From positions 7,591-71,590 of the forward strand of contig NZ_DASQCC010000223.1 of the NCBI RefSeq assembly GCF_035634895.1: a stretch of 64,000 nucleotides of DNA, written 5' to 3'. The position numbers and the translations under genes are program-made. The notes beneath the pieces were generated by a model, which did not search any database, had not been told where the DNA came from, and was given only the letters and a program-made list of their open reading frames with translations. Each line of letters starts with the position of its first letter. Position 1 is the stretch's first letter. The stretch is from Actinophytocola sp035634895. GTDB taxonomy: Bacteria; Actinomycetota; Actinomycetes; Mycobacteriales; Pseudonocardiaceae. Positions 32,764 through 40,895 of this stretch are shown piece by piece.

Positions 32764-34884
32764 TCAGCCCAGGATCCAGATGGTGACCCTCGAGCCGGGC
32801 TGGACCCGGCTGTTGGCACCGGGAGACTGGCCGAACACCCGGCCGCGGTCGTCGCCGGAGAACGACTGCACGTCGACCTGAAGCCCAAGGCTTTGCAGCT
32901 GCTGGATGGCATCCCTGCGGGACTTGTTGGCCAGGTCGGGCACGGTGACGGCGTTCGACAGGACCACCGTGACCTTCCGGTCGTCGCCGTCGATCTTGGT
33001 GCCGGCATCCGGGTCGGTGCTGATGACGTGCCCGCCCTCGACGTTCTGGTCGAACCTCGTCTCGCCGTCGACCGGGTCGAAGCCGTCCTGCCGCAGCTGG
33101 TCGAACGCCTCGTCGCGGGACTTGCCCTTCACGTCCGGCACCGGCTTGGGCTGGCGGCCTTTGCTGACCACGATGACGACCCGCTTGCCGATCGCCAGCT
33201 CCTCGCCCGGCTGCGGGTCGGTCGTGATGACCTTGCCCTTCTCCACGCTGTTGGAGAACTGGTTGGCGCCGTCGTCGAGGTCCGGCTTCAGGTCCGCGGC
33301 GGTGATCAGCTGCTTCGCCTCGGCCACGTCCATGCCGGCCTGCACGTTCGGCACCTTGGGCTTGCCGGACGAGACGACCAGCGTGATCTGGTCGCCCCGC
33401 AGCACCTCGGTGTCGGTGGCAGGCTTGGTCCCGATCGCCATGCCGTTGGGCACGGTGTTGCTGTACGCGGTCTCGATGTTCGGCTTGAGGTCGCTGTCCG
33501 TGAGGAGCTGCTGCGCCTCCACGGACGTCTTGCCGGTCACCGCCGGCACCGTGCGGTACCGGCCGGAGGTGAACCACCAGGTCGTGGTGCCGGCCAGGGC
33601 CAGCGCGAGCACGCCGACGATGACCCAGAGCGCGATCAACCCGCCGCCGCTCTTCTTCTTCGGCGGTGGCCCGGGGCGCCTGGGCCGCGGGCGCTGCTGC
33701 TGCGGGGGCTGCGGGGGCAGGCCGCCGGCCGGGAGGCCGGCCGGCGCCACGAAGTCCGTCGCGGCGTTGGCACGGTCCAGGTCGGTGCGCAGCATCGCGC
33801 GGGTGCCCTGCGGGCCGATCGGCCGGAAGCCGGCCGGTGCGGGGCGCACGATCGTCGCGTTCATGGTCGCGTTCATGGTGGCCGGCGCCGCGGGCACCGG
33901 TTGCCCGGTGGCGATGGTCTGCTCGGCCGGTGCCAGCTCCACGACGCTCACGCCACCGGTGGCCGACGCGGGCGGCGTCACCGGCATCGTGCGGTCGGCG
34001 ACGTTCGGCGCGGGCACCGGCACGCCGACACCCTGCGCGCCGAGCAATGCACGCAGCTTCTGCACCTCGGCGAGGAACGCGGCACCGTCGGCCGGGCGCA
34101 GCGCCTGGTCGCGGCGGGTCGCGCGGACCACGAGGTCGTCCAGCTCGGGTGGGATGCCGGGCACGAGCGTCGACGGGGCCGGGACGTCGTCGTTCACGTG
34201 CCGGTAGGCGACCGAGATGGCGCTGTCGCCGGTGTAGGGGGCGGCGCCGGTGAGCGCCTCGAACAGCACGATGCCGGCCGAGTACACGTCGCCGGTCGCG
34301 GTCGCCGCGCCGGTCGTGACCTGCTCGGGGGAGAGGTAGGCGACCGTGCCGAGGATGACGCTCGCGCTCGTGGTCCCCGCGCTGTGCACGGCTCTGACGA
34401 GACCGAAGTCGCCGACCTTGACGGCGCTGCCCTGCTCGCCGGCATGCCCGATGAGCACGTTCTCCGGCTTCACGTCCCGGTGCACCAGCCCGGCGCGGTG
34501 CGCGGCGGCCAGCGCGGCGAGCACCTGTTCCATGATCGCCAGCGTGAGCGGCACGGTCAGCGCGCCGCGCTCGTTGATCAGGTCCCGCAGCGTGCCGCCG
34601 TCGACCAGCTCCATCACCAGGTACACCAGGTCGCCGCTCGGCGACCGGTCGACGCCCTGGTCGTGCACTGCCACCACGTTCGGGTGATGGATCTTCGCCG
34701 CCGACCGTGCCTCCCGCTCGAAGCGGTCGACGAACGTGCGGTCGTCCGCGAAGCGCTGGTCCATCACCTTGATCGCGACCCGCCGGTCCAGCCGGGTGTC
34801 CAGCCCGCGGTACACCGCGGACATGCCACCACGGGCGAGCAGCGCTTCGACCCGGTACCGCTGCTCCAGCAGCGCACCGATCAA
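32764..34884 (-). CDS. pknL: Membrane Ser/Thr protein kinase with four PASTA domains (pknL position)
   Basis: 706-aa sensor kinase. The kinase domain (about 7-270) contains LARGGMSAVYRG, the invariant Lys in VAIKVM, HRDVKPENVL and DFGLVRA. A Pro-rich linker leads to a membrane helix (LIALWVIVGVLALALAGTTTW) and four extracellular PASTA repeats that bind peptidoglycan fragments. It sits beside the Rv2175c homologue as in M. tuberculosis, but M. tuberculosis PknL lacks PASTA domains. TTG at 34884 is preferred (AAAGGGGA 6 nt upstream); the GTG at 34905 would add 7 residues. Confidence 0.92.
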   Translation of the reverse strand: MIGALLEQRYRVEALLARGGMSAVYRGLDTRLDRRVAIKVMDQRFADDRTFVDRFEREARSAAKIHHPNVVAVHDQGVDRSPSGDLVYLVMELVDGGTLRDLINERGALTVPLTLAIMEQVLAALAAAHRAGLVHRDVKPENVLIGHAGEQGSAVKVGDFGLVRAVHSAGTTSASVILGTVAYLSPEQVTTGAATATGDVYSAGIVLFEALTGAAPYTGDSAISVAYRHVNDDVPAPSTLVPGIPPELDDLVVRATRRDQALRPADGAAFLAEVQKLRALLGAQGVGVPVPAPNVADRTMPVTPPASATGGVSVVELAPAEQTIATGQPVPAAPATMNATMNATIVRPAPAGFRPIGPQGTRAMLRTDLDRANAATDFVAPAGLPAGGLPPQPPQQQRPRPRRPGPPPKKKSGGGLIALWVIVGVLALALAGTTTWWFTSGRYRTVPAVTGKTSVEAQQLLTDSDLKPNIETAYSNTVPNGMAIGTKPATDTEVLRGDQITLVVSSGKPKVPNVQAGMDVAEAKQLITAADLKPDLDDGANQFSNSVEKGKVITTDPQPGEELAIGKRVVIVVSKGRQPKPVPDVKGKSRDEAFDQLRQDGFDPVDGETRFDQNVEGGHVISTDPDAGTKIDGDDRKVTVVLSNAVTVPDLANKSRRDAIQQLQSLGLQVDVQSFSGDDRGRVFGQSPGANSRVQPGSRVTIWILG

Positions 34885-34905
34885 GCCGACTCCCCTTTCG
34901 TCCAC

Positions 34906-35028
34906 GCACGTGATGGTACGGAACCCTGAACCTTTGGCGCGGCGAAGCAGCCGAATTGGACGTGAGGTCTGGCCAGTAACTCAAATTGCCGTACGCGGTC
35001 ACGGGTCACGTGTGGCATCGTTTGCGGT
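34906..35028. other. Divergent kinase/regulator promoter region
   Basis: 123 bp between pknL and the DNA-binding gene on opposite strands. It is relatively AT-rich (TAACTCAAATTG near 34978-34989). No clear operator was identified. Confidence 0.4.
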
Positions 35029-35400
35029 GTGAGTGCGATCCCCTCCGCCGGCGACGTGCTGGGTCCCGAGATCGAGTTGCTGCCGCTGCCCGACGTGGCC
35101 GACCACCTGGGACTACCGGTAACCAAGGTCCGACAGGCGTTGCGGGACGGTCATCTGCTCGCGGTCCGCAGGAACGGGGTGCTGAGCGTGCCCAGGCCGT
35201 TCCTCACCGCGGACGGCCAGATCGTCAAGGGTCTGCCGGGCACGATCACCGTGCTCGCCGACGCCGGCTTCGCCCCGGACGACATGCTCCGCTGGCTGTT
35301 CGAGCCGGACGAGACGCTGCCGGGTGGCACCCCCATCGAGGCGCTCCGCGCCACGGGTGGCCGCGAGGTCAAGCGCCGGGCTCAGGCACTCGCGTTCTAG
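35029..35400 (+). CDS. Rv2175c-type DNA-binding protein, probable PknL substrate
   Basis: 123-aa protein with an N-terminal winged-helix/HTH segment (LPDVADHLGLPVTKVRQALRDGHLLAVRRNG, about 20-50) and a C-terminal domain (AGFAPDDMLRWLFEPDETLPGGTPIEAL). In M. tuberculosis the homologue Rv2175c binds DNA and is phosphorylated by PknL. The divergent pairing with the kinase gene is conserved here. GTG start. The 3' end overlaps the convergent MauE-like gene by 32 nt. Confidence 0.87.
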   Translation: MSAIPSAGDVLGPEIELLPLPDVADHLGLPVTKVRQALRDGHLLAVRRNGVLSVPRPFLTADGQIVKGLPGTITVLADAGFAPDDMLRWLFEPDETLPGGTPIEALRATGGREVKRRAQALAF

Positions 35401-36106
35401 CCCGCGTCCCCGGAGGCGAAGGCGCGTCGGCCCGGACCTCGCGTTCGCGTGGGATCGGGCCCGCGGCCCGTGCCGCCGCGAGGGCGTCCAGGTACCTGCG
35501 GCGCTCGGTGTCGGTGCCCGCGTGCACGAACCCCAGCAGGAACGCCAGCCGCGCCGCCAGGCGGCCGCGGCGGGTCGGGGCGGCCCGCTGGGCCAGCCGG
35601 CGGGCGACGCGTGCCGACCGCACGGGCGCGACCCGTCCACCGGCCGTCGCCGCGACCGCCATGAGCGCCAGGAAGGCCGCCGCCCAGCCGGCCGAGGCCC
35701 AGCCGAACCCGGGTGACCACCCGGCGACGGCCAGGTGGGCCGCGCCGGCCGCCAGGACGGCCGTGCGGGCCAGTTCCGCGCCGCCGGCGGGTCCCTCGGT
35801 CAGCGACGCCCAGCACCCGCACGAGGCGCCACGCCGGACGGCCGCGACCACGAACCCGAGGAACCCCAGGAACGTCGCGGCCGCGGCGATCCCGACCGCG
35901 TGCCCGCCGAGCACGACCATCGCCGCGGCGAGCAGCAGCTCCCACAGCCCGAGCGCCTGGCCGGCACGGCGGAGCGCGGCCGTCGAGACGGTGCGCCGGA
36001 CGAAGACACGGCGAAGCGCCCCGGCGACATGGTCGGGGCGCCACAGCTTGGGCAGGCCGGCGCCGGCCAGTAGGACGGCCAGCGCCAGCGCCACACCTTG
36101 CGACAT
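35369..36106 (-). CDS. MauE/DoxX-like membrane protein
   Basis: 245-aa protein with four to five membrane helices in the first 160 residues and a basic cytoplasmic tail. The opening ALALAVLLAGAGLPKLWRPD is the MauE/DoxX start, and the pair CGC (GASCGCWASL) is at the position where MauE-like proteins carry cysteines thought to work with periplasmic thiol chemistry. The role is not known. The ATG at 36106 lies 4 nt after the end of the upstream 92-aa gene, so the two are probably one transcript with the WDG-repeat gene. Confidence 0.7.
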   Translation of the reverse strand: MSQGVALALAVLLAGAGLPKLWRPDHVAGALRRVFVRRTVSTAALRRAGQALGLWELLLAAAMVVLGGHAVGIAAAATFLGFLGFVVAAVRRGASCGCWASLTEGPAGGAELARTAVLAAGAAHLAVAGWSPGFGWASAGWAAAFLALMAVAATAGGRVAPVRSARVARRLAQRAAPTRRGRLAARLAFLLGFVHAGTDTERRRYLDALAAARAAGPIPREREVRADAPSPPGTRARTRVPEPGA

Positions 36107-36110
36107 CACG

Positions 36111-36389
36111 TCACAGTTTGTCGTAGCAGTCCATGATGACCGCCATGACGGCGCCGAGGCTGGCGCCCGCGAGCACCACCGCCGCGGCGTCGGTGATCGC
36201 GATGCCGATCGCGGCCAGGGCACCGACGAGCCACTCGCCGCCCCATCTGGCCGCCACACCGAGCGCGGCCTTGGCCGTGTCGCTCAGCGAGTCCCACTTG
36301 TTCGCCAGGTCCCTGACCGTGTCCTCGCCGAGCTGGGCGAGGATCTCGCCGTCCTGACCCGCGCACGCGGCGAACTCATCCCAAGACAT
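36111..36389 (-). CDS. 92-aa protein with amphipathic N-terminus and hydrophobic C-terminus
   Basis: Unknown protein. The first 50 residues are soluble and helical (MSWDEFAACAGQDGEILAQL...). Residues about 53-88 form a long hydrophobic stretch (GALAAIGIAITDAAAVVLAG..VMAVIMDC), reminiscent of pore-forming or holin-like peptides and of small membrane adaptors. It has a good Shine-Dalgarno (GAGAGGAG) before the ATG. Located 13 nt after the acidic WDG-repeat gene and 4 nt before the MauE-like gene. No family assignment is possible by eye. Confidence 0.65.
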   Translation of the reverse strand: MSWDEFAACAGQDGEILAQLGEDTVRDLANKWDSLSDTAKAALGVAARWGGEWLVGALAAIGIAITDAAAVVLAGASLGAVMAVIMDCYDKL

Positions 36390-36402
36390 CTATCCGCTCC
36401 TC

Positions 36403-36891
36403 TCAGCTCTGGACCTGCTCGAGCGCTTCGCCGGTCGCCTGCAGCGACTCGCCGAGCGTCTTGTCGGTACCGGCGAACGCCGCGATCAGCGGGTCGCCGT
36501 CGGCGACGACCCCGACCTCGGGGTCGGCCAGGATCTGGTCGCCGCCCTGCTGCGACAGCGCGTCGAAGATCGCCTTGTCGTCGTCGCCGAGCCCGTCGTA
36601 CCAGTTGCTGACGTGGTCGTAGACCTGCTTGATGTAGTCGGCGTCGGCGGCGTCGGCGGGGATGTCGAGACCCTTGTCGGCCAGCGCACCTTGCAGGTCG
36701 CCGCTTCCACCGTCACTGCCGTCGCCGTCCACCGGCTGCCACTGGCTGCCGTCCCACTTCCACTGGCCGTCGTCGCTGAGCTGGCCGACCTCGGTCTGCT
36801 CGCCGCCGTCCTCGGGCACCGGCTGCCAGTCGCTGCCGTCCCACCAATACTTGCCGTCCTCGGAGAGCTGGGCTCCGTCTGGCACCGTCAT
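36403..36891 (-). CDS. Acidic protein with two WDG-type tryptophan repeats
   Basis: 162-aa, very acidic protein. Two tandem repeats of the form QLS-x-DG-x3-WDGS-x-WQPV occupy about residues 8-25 and 38-54, resembling DUF2510-like tryptophan modules. A Gly/Asp linker follows, then a helical C-terminal domain (DYIKQVYDHVSNWYDGLGDDDKAIFDAL...). No signal peptide or membrane helix is seen. GGGAGGA precedes the ATG. First gene of a three-gene minus-strand unit with a small hydrophobic protein and a MauE-like membrane protein. Confidence 0.68.
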   Translation of the reverse strand: MTVPDGAQLSEDGKYWWDGSDWQPVPEDGGEQTEVGQLSDDGQWKWDGSQWQPVDGDGSDGGSGDLQGALADKGLDIPADAADADYIKQVYDHVSNWYDGLGDDDKAIFDALSQQGGDQILADPEVGVVADGDPLIAAFAGTDKTLGESLQATGEALEQVQS

Positions 36892-36986
36892 CGAGTCCTC
36901 CCACGGTGACCGGCCCACGACTACCGTGGCCCGTACCAGCGAGGATGGCCGTTTCGGGCGGTCTGGGGCAGTCGTCGTGGACCGGG

Positions 36987-37916
36987 TTAACGGGTGCCGC
37001 GCGGTACCCCAAAGGGCAGCGCTCTGGCCGCCGCGAGGGCAAGCCCCGGCGCGGCGATGCGCAACCGGCGGCGGGTCGGCACGACCACCCGCCGGCCCAG
37101 CACGTCGTAGTCGCACGCGACGATCTCGTCGAGGATGTGCCGGTACAGCCGCGCCGCGGTGCCGATGCACGGCCGGGACGCCTCGCGCAGCAAGGAGATC
37201 CCCGGCTCGGCGCGGCGGTAGACGGCCTGGTTGCAAGCCACGAGGTGGGCGAGCGCCCGCCGGACCCGACGGTCCGCGCGGCCCGTCCGGTGTGCGTGCT
37301 CGAGCATCGCCCGGTCCACGCCGAACGCGGCCAGCTCCTCGGCCGGCAGGTACAGCCGGCCGCGGTCGAGGTCCTCGCCGACGTCCCGCAGGAAGTTCGT
37401 GAGCTGGAACGCCTCACCCAGCGCGGCCGCGTACGGCGCGGCCTCCTCGCGCGGGCCGGTCGTGCCGAGCACCGGCAGCATCTGCAGCCCGATCACGCCG
37501 GCCGAGCCGTGCGTGTACTCGGCGAGGGCGGCGAACGTGGCGTAGCCGGTGACCGTCAGGTCCATCCGCATGGACGCGAGGAACTCGGTGAACAGCCGCT
37601 CCTCGATGCGGTAGCGCCGCACGGTGTCCGCGAGCGCGGCCAACACGGGGTGCTGGGCCGGTGTGCCGGTGACGCGGTCTCGCAGCGCCTCGTGGAGGGC
37701 CTTCTCGAGGGTGTTCAGCGCGTGCGCGGGATCGCCCGGCGCGACCGCGTTGTCGACGATCTCGTCCGCGAGCCGCGCGAAGCCGTACAGGGCATGTACC
37801 GCCGGACGACTGTCCGGAGGCAGTAGCCGGGTGGCGAGGAAGTAGGTGCGCCCGTAGCGGGCGTTGATCCGCCGGCACGCCTCGTAAGCCAGGTCGAGGT
37901 CGCTGGCCGGGCTCAC
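36987..37916 (-). CDS. crtB: Phytoene synthase CrtB
   Basis: 309-aa trans-isoprenyl diphosphate synthase (squalene/phytoene synthase family) that condenses two GGPP to phytoene. The two Asp-rich motifs are present: ARLADEIVDN (DxxxD, about 53-57) and FLRDVGEDLDRGRLYLP (about 175-191). A third diagnostic stretch is YTHGSAGVIGLQML. The GTG at 37916 overlaps the stop of the preceding lipoprotein gene (GTGA). Last gene of the operon crtE-crtI-lipoprotein-crtB, which gives phytoene synthase rather than squalene synthase as the best call. Confidence 0.9.
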   Translation of the reverse strand: MSPASDLDLAYEACRRINARYGRTYFLATRLLPPDSRPAVHALYGFARLADEIVDNAVAPGDPAHALNTLEKALHEALRDRVTGTPAQHPVLAALADTVRRYRIEERLFTEFLASMRMDLTVTGYATFAALAEYTHGSAGVIGLQMLPVLGTTGPREEAAPYAAALGEAFQLTNFLRDVGEDLDRGRLYLPAEELAAFGVDRAMLEHAHRTGRADRRVRRALAHLVACNQAVYRRAEPGISLLREASRPCIGTAARLYRHILDEIVACDYDVLGRRVVVPTRRRLRIAAPGLALAAARALPFGVPRGTR

Positions 37917-39307
37917 TTCGGGCAGCTCGTCCACTGGCCGGCCGGGCACTTCCCCTTGTCCTTGACGTAGGCCGCGACCAGCTGGTTGACCAGCGCGTAG
38001 GCCGACACCTCGTTCTCCGAGGTGGTGACCAGCGAGTACGTGCACACCGCCTTGGTGAGGCCGAGACAGGCCCGCAGCTGCGCCTTCGCGCTGTCCCGCC
38101 AGTACTTCGCCGACGCCACCCCGTACTTCCACACGCCGGCGGAGTTGCCGATCTCGTAGACGGTGTGGCCCTTCCCGGTGTCCTGCTTCTTCTTCGGGTC
38201 CGCGGGCTTGGCCGCGCCGAGCGTCGCCAGCGCGGTCGCGTCCGGCGGGTCCGCGAGCGCGAGCGCGGTCCACACCGCGCCGTACGGGTGAGTGCCGGGC
38301 ACCGAGTTGGCCCGCTGGTAGAAGCTCACCCACTGCGGTGTGGTGACCGCGCAGCTCATCGACAGCGACGCGCCGGGCGCGACCGGGTCGGAGATCTGCT
38401 CACAGCTGCCCAGGGACGCGTTGTCGCCCGTCCAGTCGGCCTTCAGGTGGATCCGCACGGCCTTCTTCGACGGGTTGGTGACGTCCACCGCGACGGTGCA
38501 GCTGGCCGCGCCGCACGCGTCGAACCGGTTGCCGCCCTGGGTGATCGAGGTGAGCGCGTCGACCGCGGTGCCCAGCTCGTTCTTCGCCAGGTTCGCGAGG
38601 TCGGTGTAGATCTGGTTGACGTTCGCCGACACGTCGGTCACCGCGACCCGCATGTCCTTGGCCTTGGCGTTCTGCGCCGTGCCGATCTCGTCGACGGCCA
38701 GGCTCACCACGCCGTGCGGCGCGTCCTTGGCCAGGTACGCCGTGCCGCCGTCGACCGGGACCTCGAGCGCGGTCACCGAGCCGACGGTCGTGGTCCGGGT
38801 GGTCAGCTCCTTGTCGGCGTCCCTGACGGCCTTGCCGGCGGTCCTGGCGACCACGTCCGGGGCGAAGATGTCGCCGAAGTCGACGCCGAGCAGCACCGAC
38901 GGCAGCTTCACCCAGCGGTTGCCGAGCGCGGTGCCGTTGCCGGAGGAGACGCCGAACCGGGTGGCCAGCGCCGCCCAGAACTCGGGCGCGCCCTTGAGGT
39001 ACAGGGTCTTGTCGAGCACGGCGAGCGTCGCGCCGAGGCCCTGGACGGTGACCGTGCCGAACACCTCGCCGCCGCCGGTCGCCGTCACGTCGACGGTGAG
39101 CTTGGCGCCGTCGGACGCGGTCAGGTCGCCCTGGTAGTGCACGGCGGCCGCCTCGGCGAAGCTCGACATCGCCGCCGCCGTCGCCTCCGCGGTGGTGAGC
39201 GGTCCGATGTCGACACCGCTCGCGCTGCCCGACACCTCGTTGGTGCAGGCGCTCACCGCGAGCAGACCCGCCGCTAGCACCGCGATCAGGCGCGATCTTC
39301 TGGCCAT
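37913..39307 (-). CDS. Exported lipoprotein inserted in the carotenoid operon (LprG/LppX-like N-terminal part)
   Basis: 464-aa lipoprotein: a twin-Arg-containing signal (MARRSRLIAVLAAGLLAVSAC) with lipidated Cys about residue 21. The first 230 residues resemble the LppX/LprG lipid-binding fold (GDLTASDGAKLTVDVTATGGGEVFGTV; LYLKGAPEFWAAL). The C-terminal half has six cysteines, likely disulfides, and an NTF2-like end. Family members carry lipids in a hydrophobic pocket, so a role with carotenoid or lipid export is possible, inferred only from position. ATG at 39307 has GAGAG upstream. Coupled to crtB by 4-nt overlap. Confidence 0.75.
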   Translation of the reverse strand: MARRSRLIAVLAAGLLAVSACTNEVSGSASGVDIGPLTTAEATAAAMSSFAEAAAVHYQGDLTASDGAKLTVDVTATGGGEVFGTVTVQGLGATLAVLDKTLYLKGAPEFWAALATRFGVSSGNGTALGNRWVKLPSVLLGVDFGDIFAPDVVARTAGKAVRDADKELTTRTTTVGSVTALEVPVDGGTAYLAKDAPHGVVSLAVDEIGTAQNAKAKDMRVAVTDVSANVNQIYTDLANLAKNELGTAVDALTSITQGGNRFDACGAASCTVAVDVTNPSKKAVRIHLKADWTGDNASLGSCEQISDPVAPGASLSMSCAVTTPQWVSFYQRANSVPGTHPYGAVWTALALADPPDATALATLGAAKPADPKKKQDTGKGHTVYEIGNSAGVWKYGVASAKYWRDSAKAQLRACLGLTKAVCTYSLVTTSENEVSAYALVNQLVAAYVKDKGKCPAGQWTSCPK

Positions 39308-39374
39308 CGTGCGACTCTCCATCCAGGCACGCCCCTCGGTCCGTTCGGCGTTGCCGCGAAGGGAGTATCCCAAC

Positions 39375-40895
39375 TCAACGGACGGCCACGTGCCGGGACG
39401 TCCGCACGGCCTGGTCGACGCCTGGTCCGACCACTCGCTCGGCCGCCAGCCGGCCCGAGATCACCACCGGCGGGATGCCGACGCCCGGGGTCGTGCCGCA
39501 CCCGGCCAGCACGGTGTTCGCCACGCCGCGCACCAGGTTCCCCGGCCGGAACGGGCCGGTCTGGGCGAGCGTGTGGGCCAGCGAGAACGGGGTGCCGGCG
39601 CCGAGCCCGGCCGCCGCCCAGTCCGCCGGGGTGACGAGCCGCTCGACCTCGACGGCGCCGTCGAACCCGGTGAGCCCGCGCTCGTCGAGCACCCGCCCCA
39701 GCTCGGCGCGGTACGCCGGCCCGACCCGGGGCCAGTCGATCGGTCCGGCCTCCAGGTTCGGGCACGGCGCGAGCACGGAGACGACGTGCCGGCCCGCCGG
39801 CGCGAGGCCGGGGTCGGTCGTGGACGGTTGGGTGACCAGCAGCGACGGGTCGCTCATGAGCCTGCCCCAGCGGAGGATCTCGTCGAACGTGCGGTCCCAG
39901 TGCCGGCCGAAGAACACCGTGTGGTGTGCCAGCGACGGCCAGGTCCGGTCGACGCCGGCGTGCAGGACCACCGCCGAGGGCGACCAGCGTGGCCGCAGTG
40001 GGCGGCGCGGGGCCAGGCCGAGCAGGCGGTAGGAGACCGGCAGGTCGGGCGTGAGCACGACCGCGTCGCACGGGATCCGCTCGCCGTGCGTCGTGCGGAC
40101 GGCCGCGACCCGGTCACCCCGCCGCTCCAGCCACGCGGCGGCGGTCGAGGTCCGCACGTCCGCGCCCGCGCCGACGGCCGCCGCGGCCATGGCGTCGGCG
40201 ACCGCGGCCACACCGCCCCGCGGGAACCACACCCCCGCGACGGTGTCCATGTACGGGATGACGGCGTACGCGGCCAGCGCGTGCCGCGGCGCGAGGCCCG
40301 CGTACAGGGACTGGAACGAGAACAGCCGCCGCAGCCGCTCGTCGGTCAGGAACCGGCCGATCCTTGGGCCGAGCCGGCCGAACCCGCCGAGTGCGGCCAG
40401 GTGCGCGAGCCCGGGGGAGACCAGGTCGAGCGGTGAGTCGAAGTTGGCGCCGATGAACGTGTCCCGCTCGACCCGGTACAGCTCGGTGAGCCAGGCCCTG
40501 AGCCTTCGGTAACCGGCGGCTTCCGCCGGCCCGGCGACGCGGCGGACCTCCGCCGCCATCGCCTCGGCGTCGGTGTGCACGGCGATGGTGCTGCCGTCGG
40601 CGAAGTGCGCGCGGTAGGCGGGGTCCAGCCTGGTCAGCTCGACCCGCTCGGCCAGCGACGAGCCCACGGCGGCGAACGCCTCGTCCAGCAGGTCCGGCAT
40701 GGTCAGGACGGACGCGCCGGTGTCGATCCGGTAGCCGCCGAGCTGGTCGCCGCCGGCCCGGCCGCCCACCCGCGGCGCGGCCTCCAGGACGGTCACCCGC
40801 CGGCCCGCGCCGAGCAGGTACAGCGTGGCGGACAGCCCGGCCAGCCCCGCGCCGACCACGACCACGTGGTCGGTCGGGCCGGTCAGCCGACGCAT
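39375..40895 (-). CDS. crtI: Phytoene desaturase CrtI
   Basis: 506-aa FAD-dependent carotenoid desaturase that takes phytoene to lycopene or a partly desaturated product. The N-terminal FAD motif VVVVGAGLAGLSATLYLLGAG (about 11-31) and the C-terminal substrate/FAD block GCGTTPGVGIPPVVISGRLAAERV are both present, as is HTVFFGRHWDRTFDEI. The ATG directly abuts the stop of the GGPP synthase gene. Product specificity cannot be read from sequence. Confidence 0.92.
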   Translation of the reverse strand: MRRLTGPTDHVVVVGAGLAGLSATLYLLGAGRRVTVLEAAPRVGGRAGGDQLGGYRIDTGASVLTMPDLLDEAFAAVGSSLAERVELTRLDPAYRAHFADGSTIAVHTDAEAMAAEVRRVAGPAEAAGYRRLRAWLTELYRVERDTFIGANFDSPLDLVSPGLAHLAALGGFGRLGPRIGRFLTDERLRRLFSFQSLYAGLAPRHALAAYAVIPYMDTVAGVWFPRGGVAAVADAMAAAAVGAGADVRTSTAAAWLERRGDRVAAVRTTHGERIPCDAVVLTPDLPVSYRLLGLAPRRPLRPRWSPSAVVLHAGVDRTWPSLAHHTVFFGRHWDRTFDEILRWGRLMSDPSLLVTQPSTTDPGLAPAGRHVVSVLAPCPNLEAGPIDWPRVGPAYRAELGRVLDERGLTGFDGAVEVERLVTPADWAAAGLGAGTPFSLAHTLAQTGPFRPGNLVRGVANTVLAGCGTTPGVGIPPVVISGRLAAERVVGPGVDQAVRTSRHVAVR

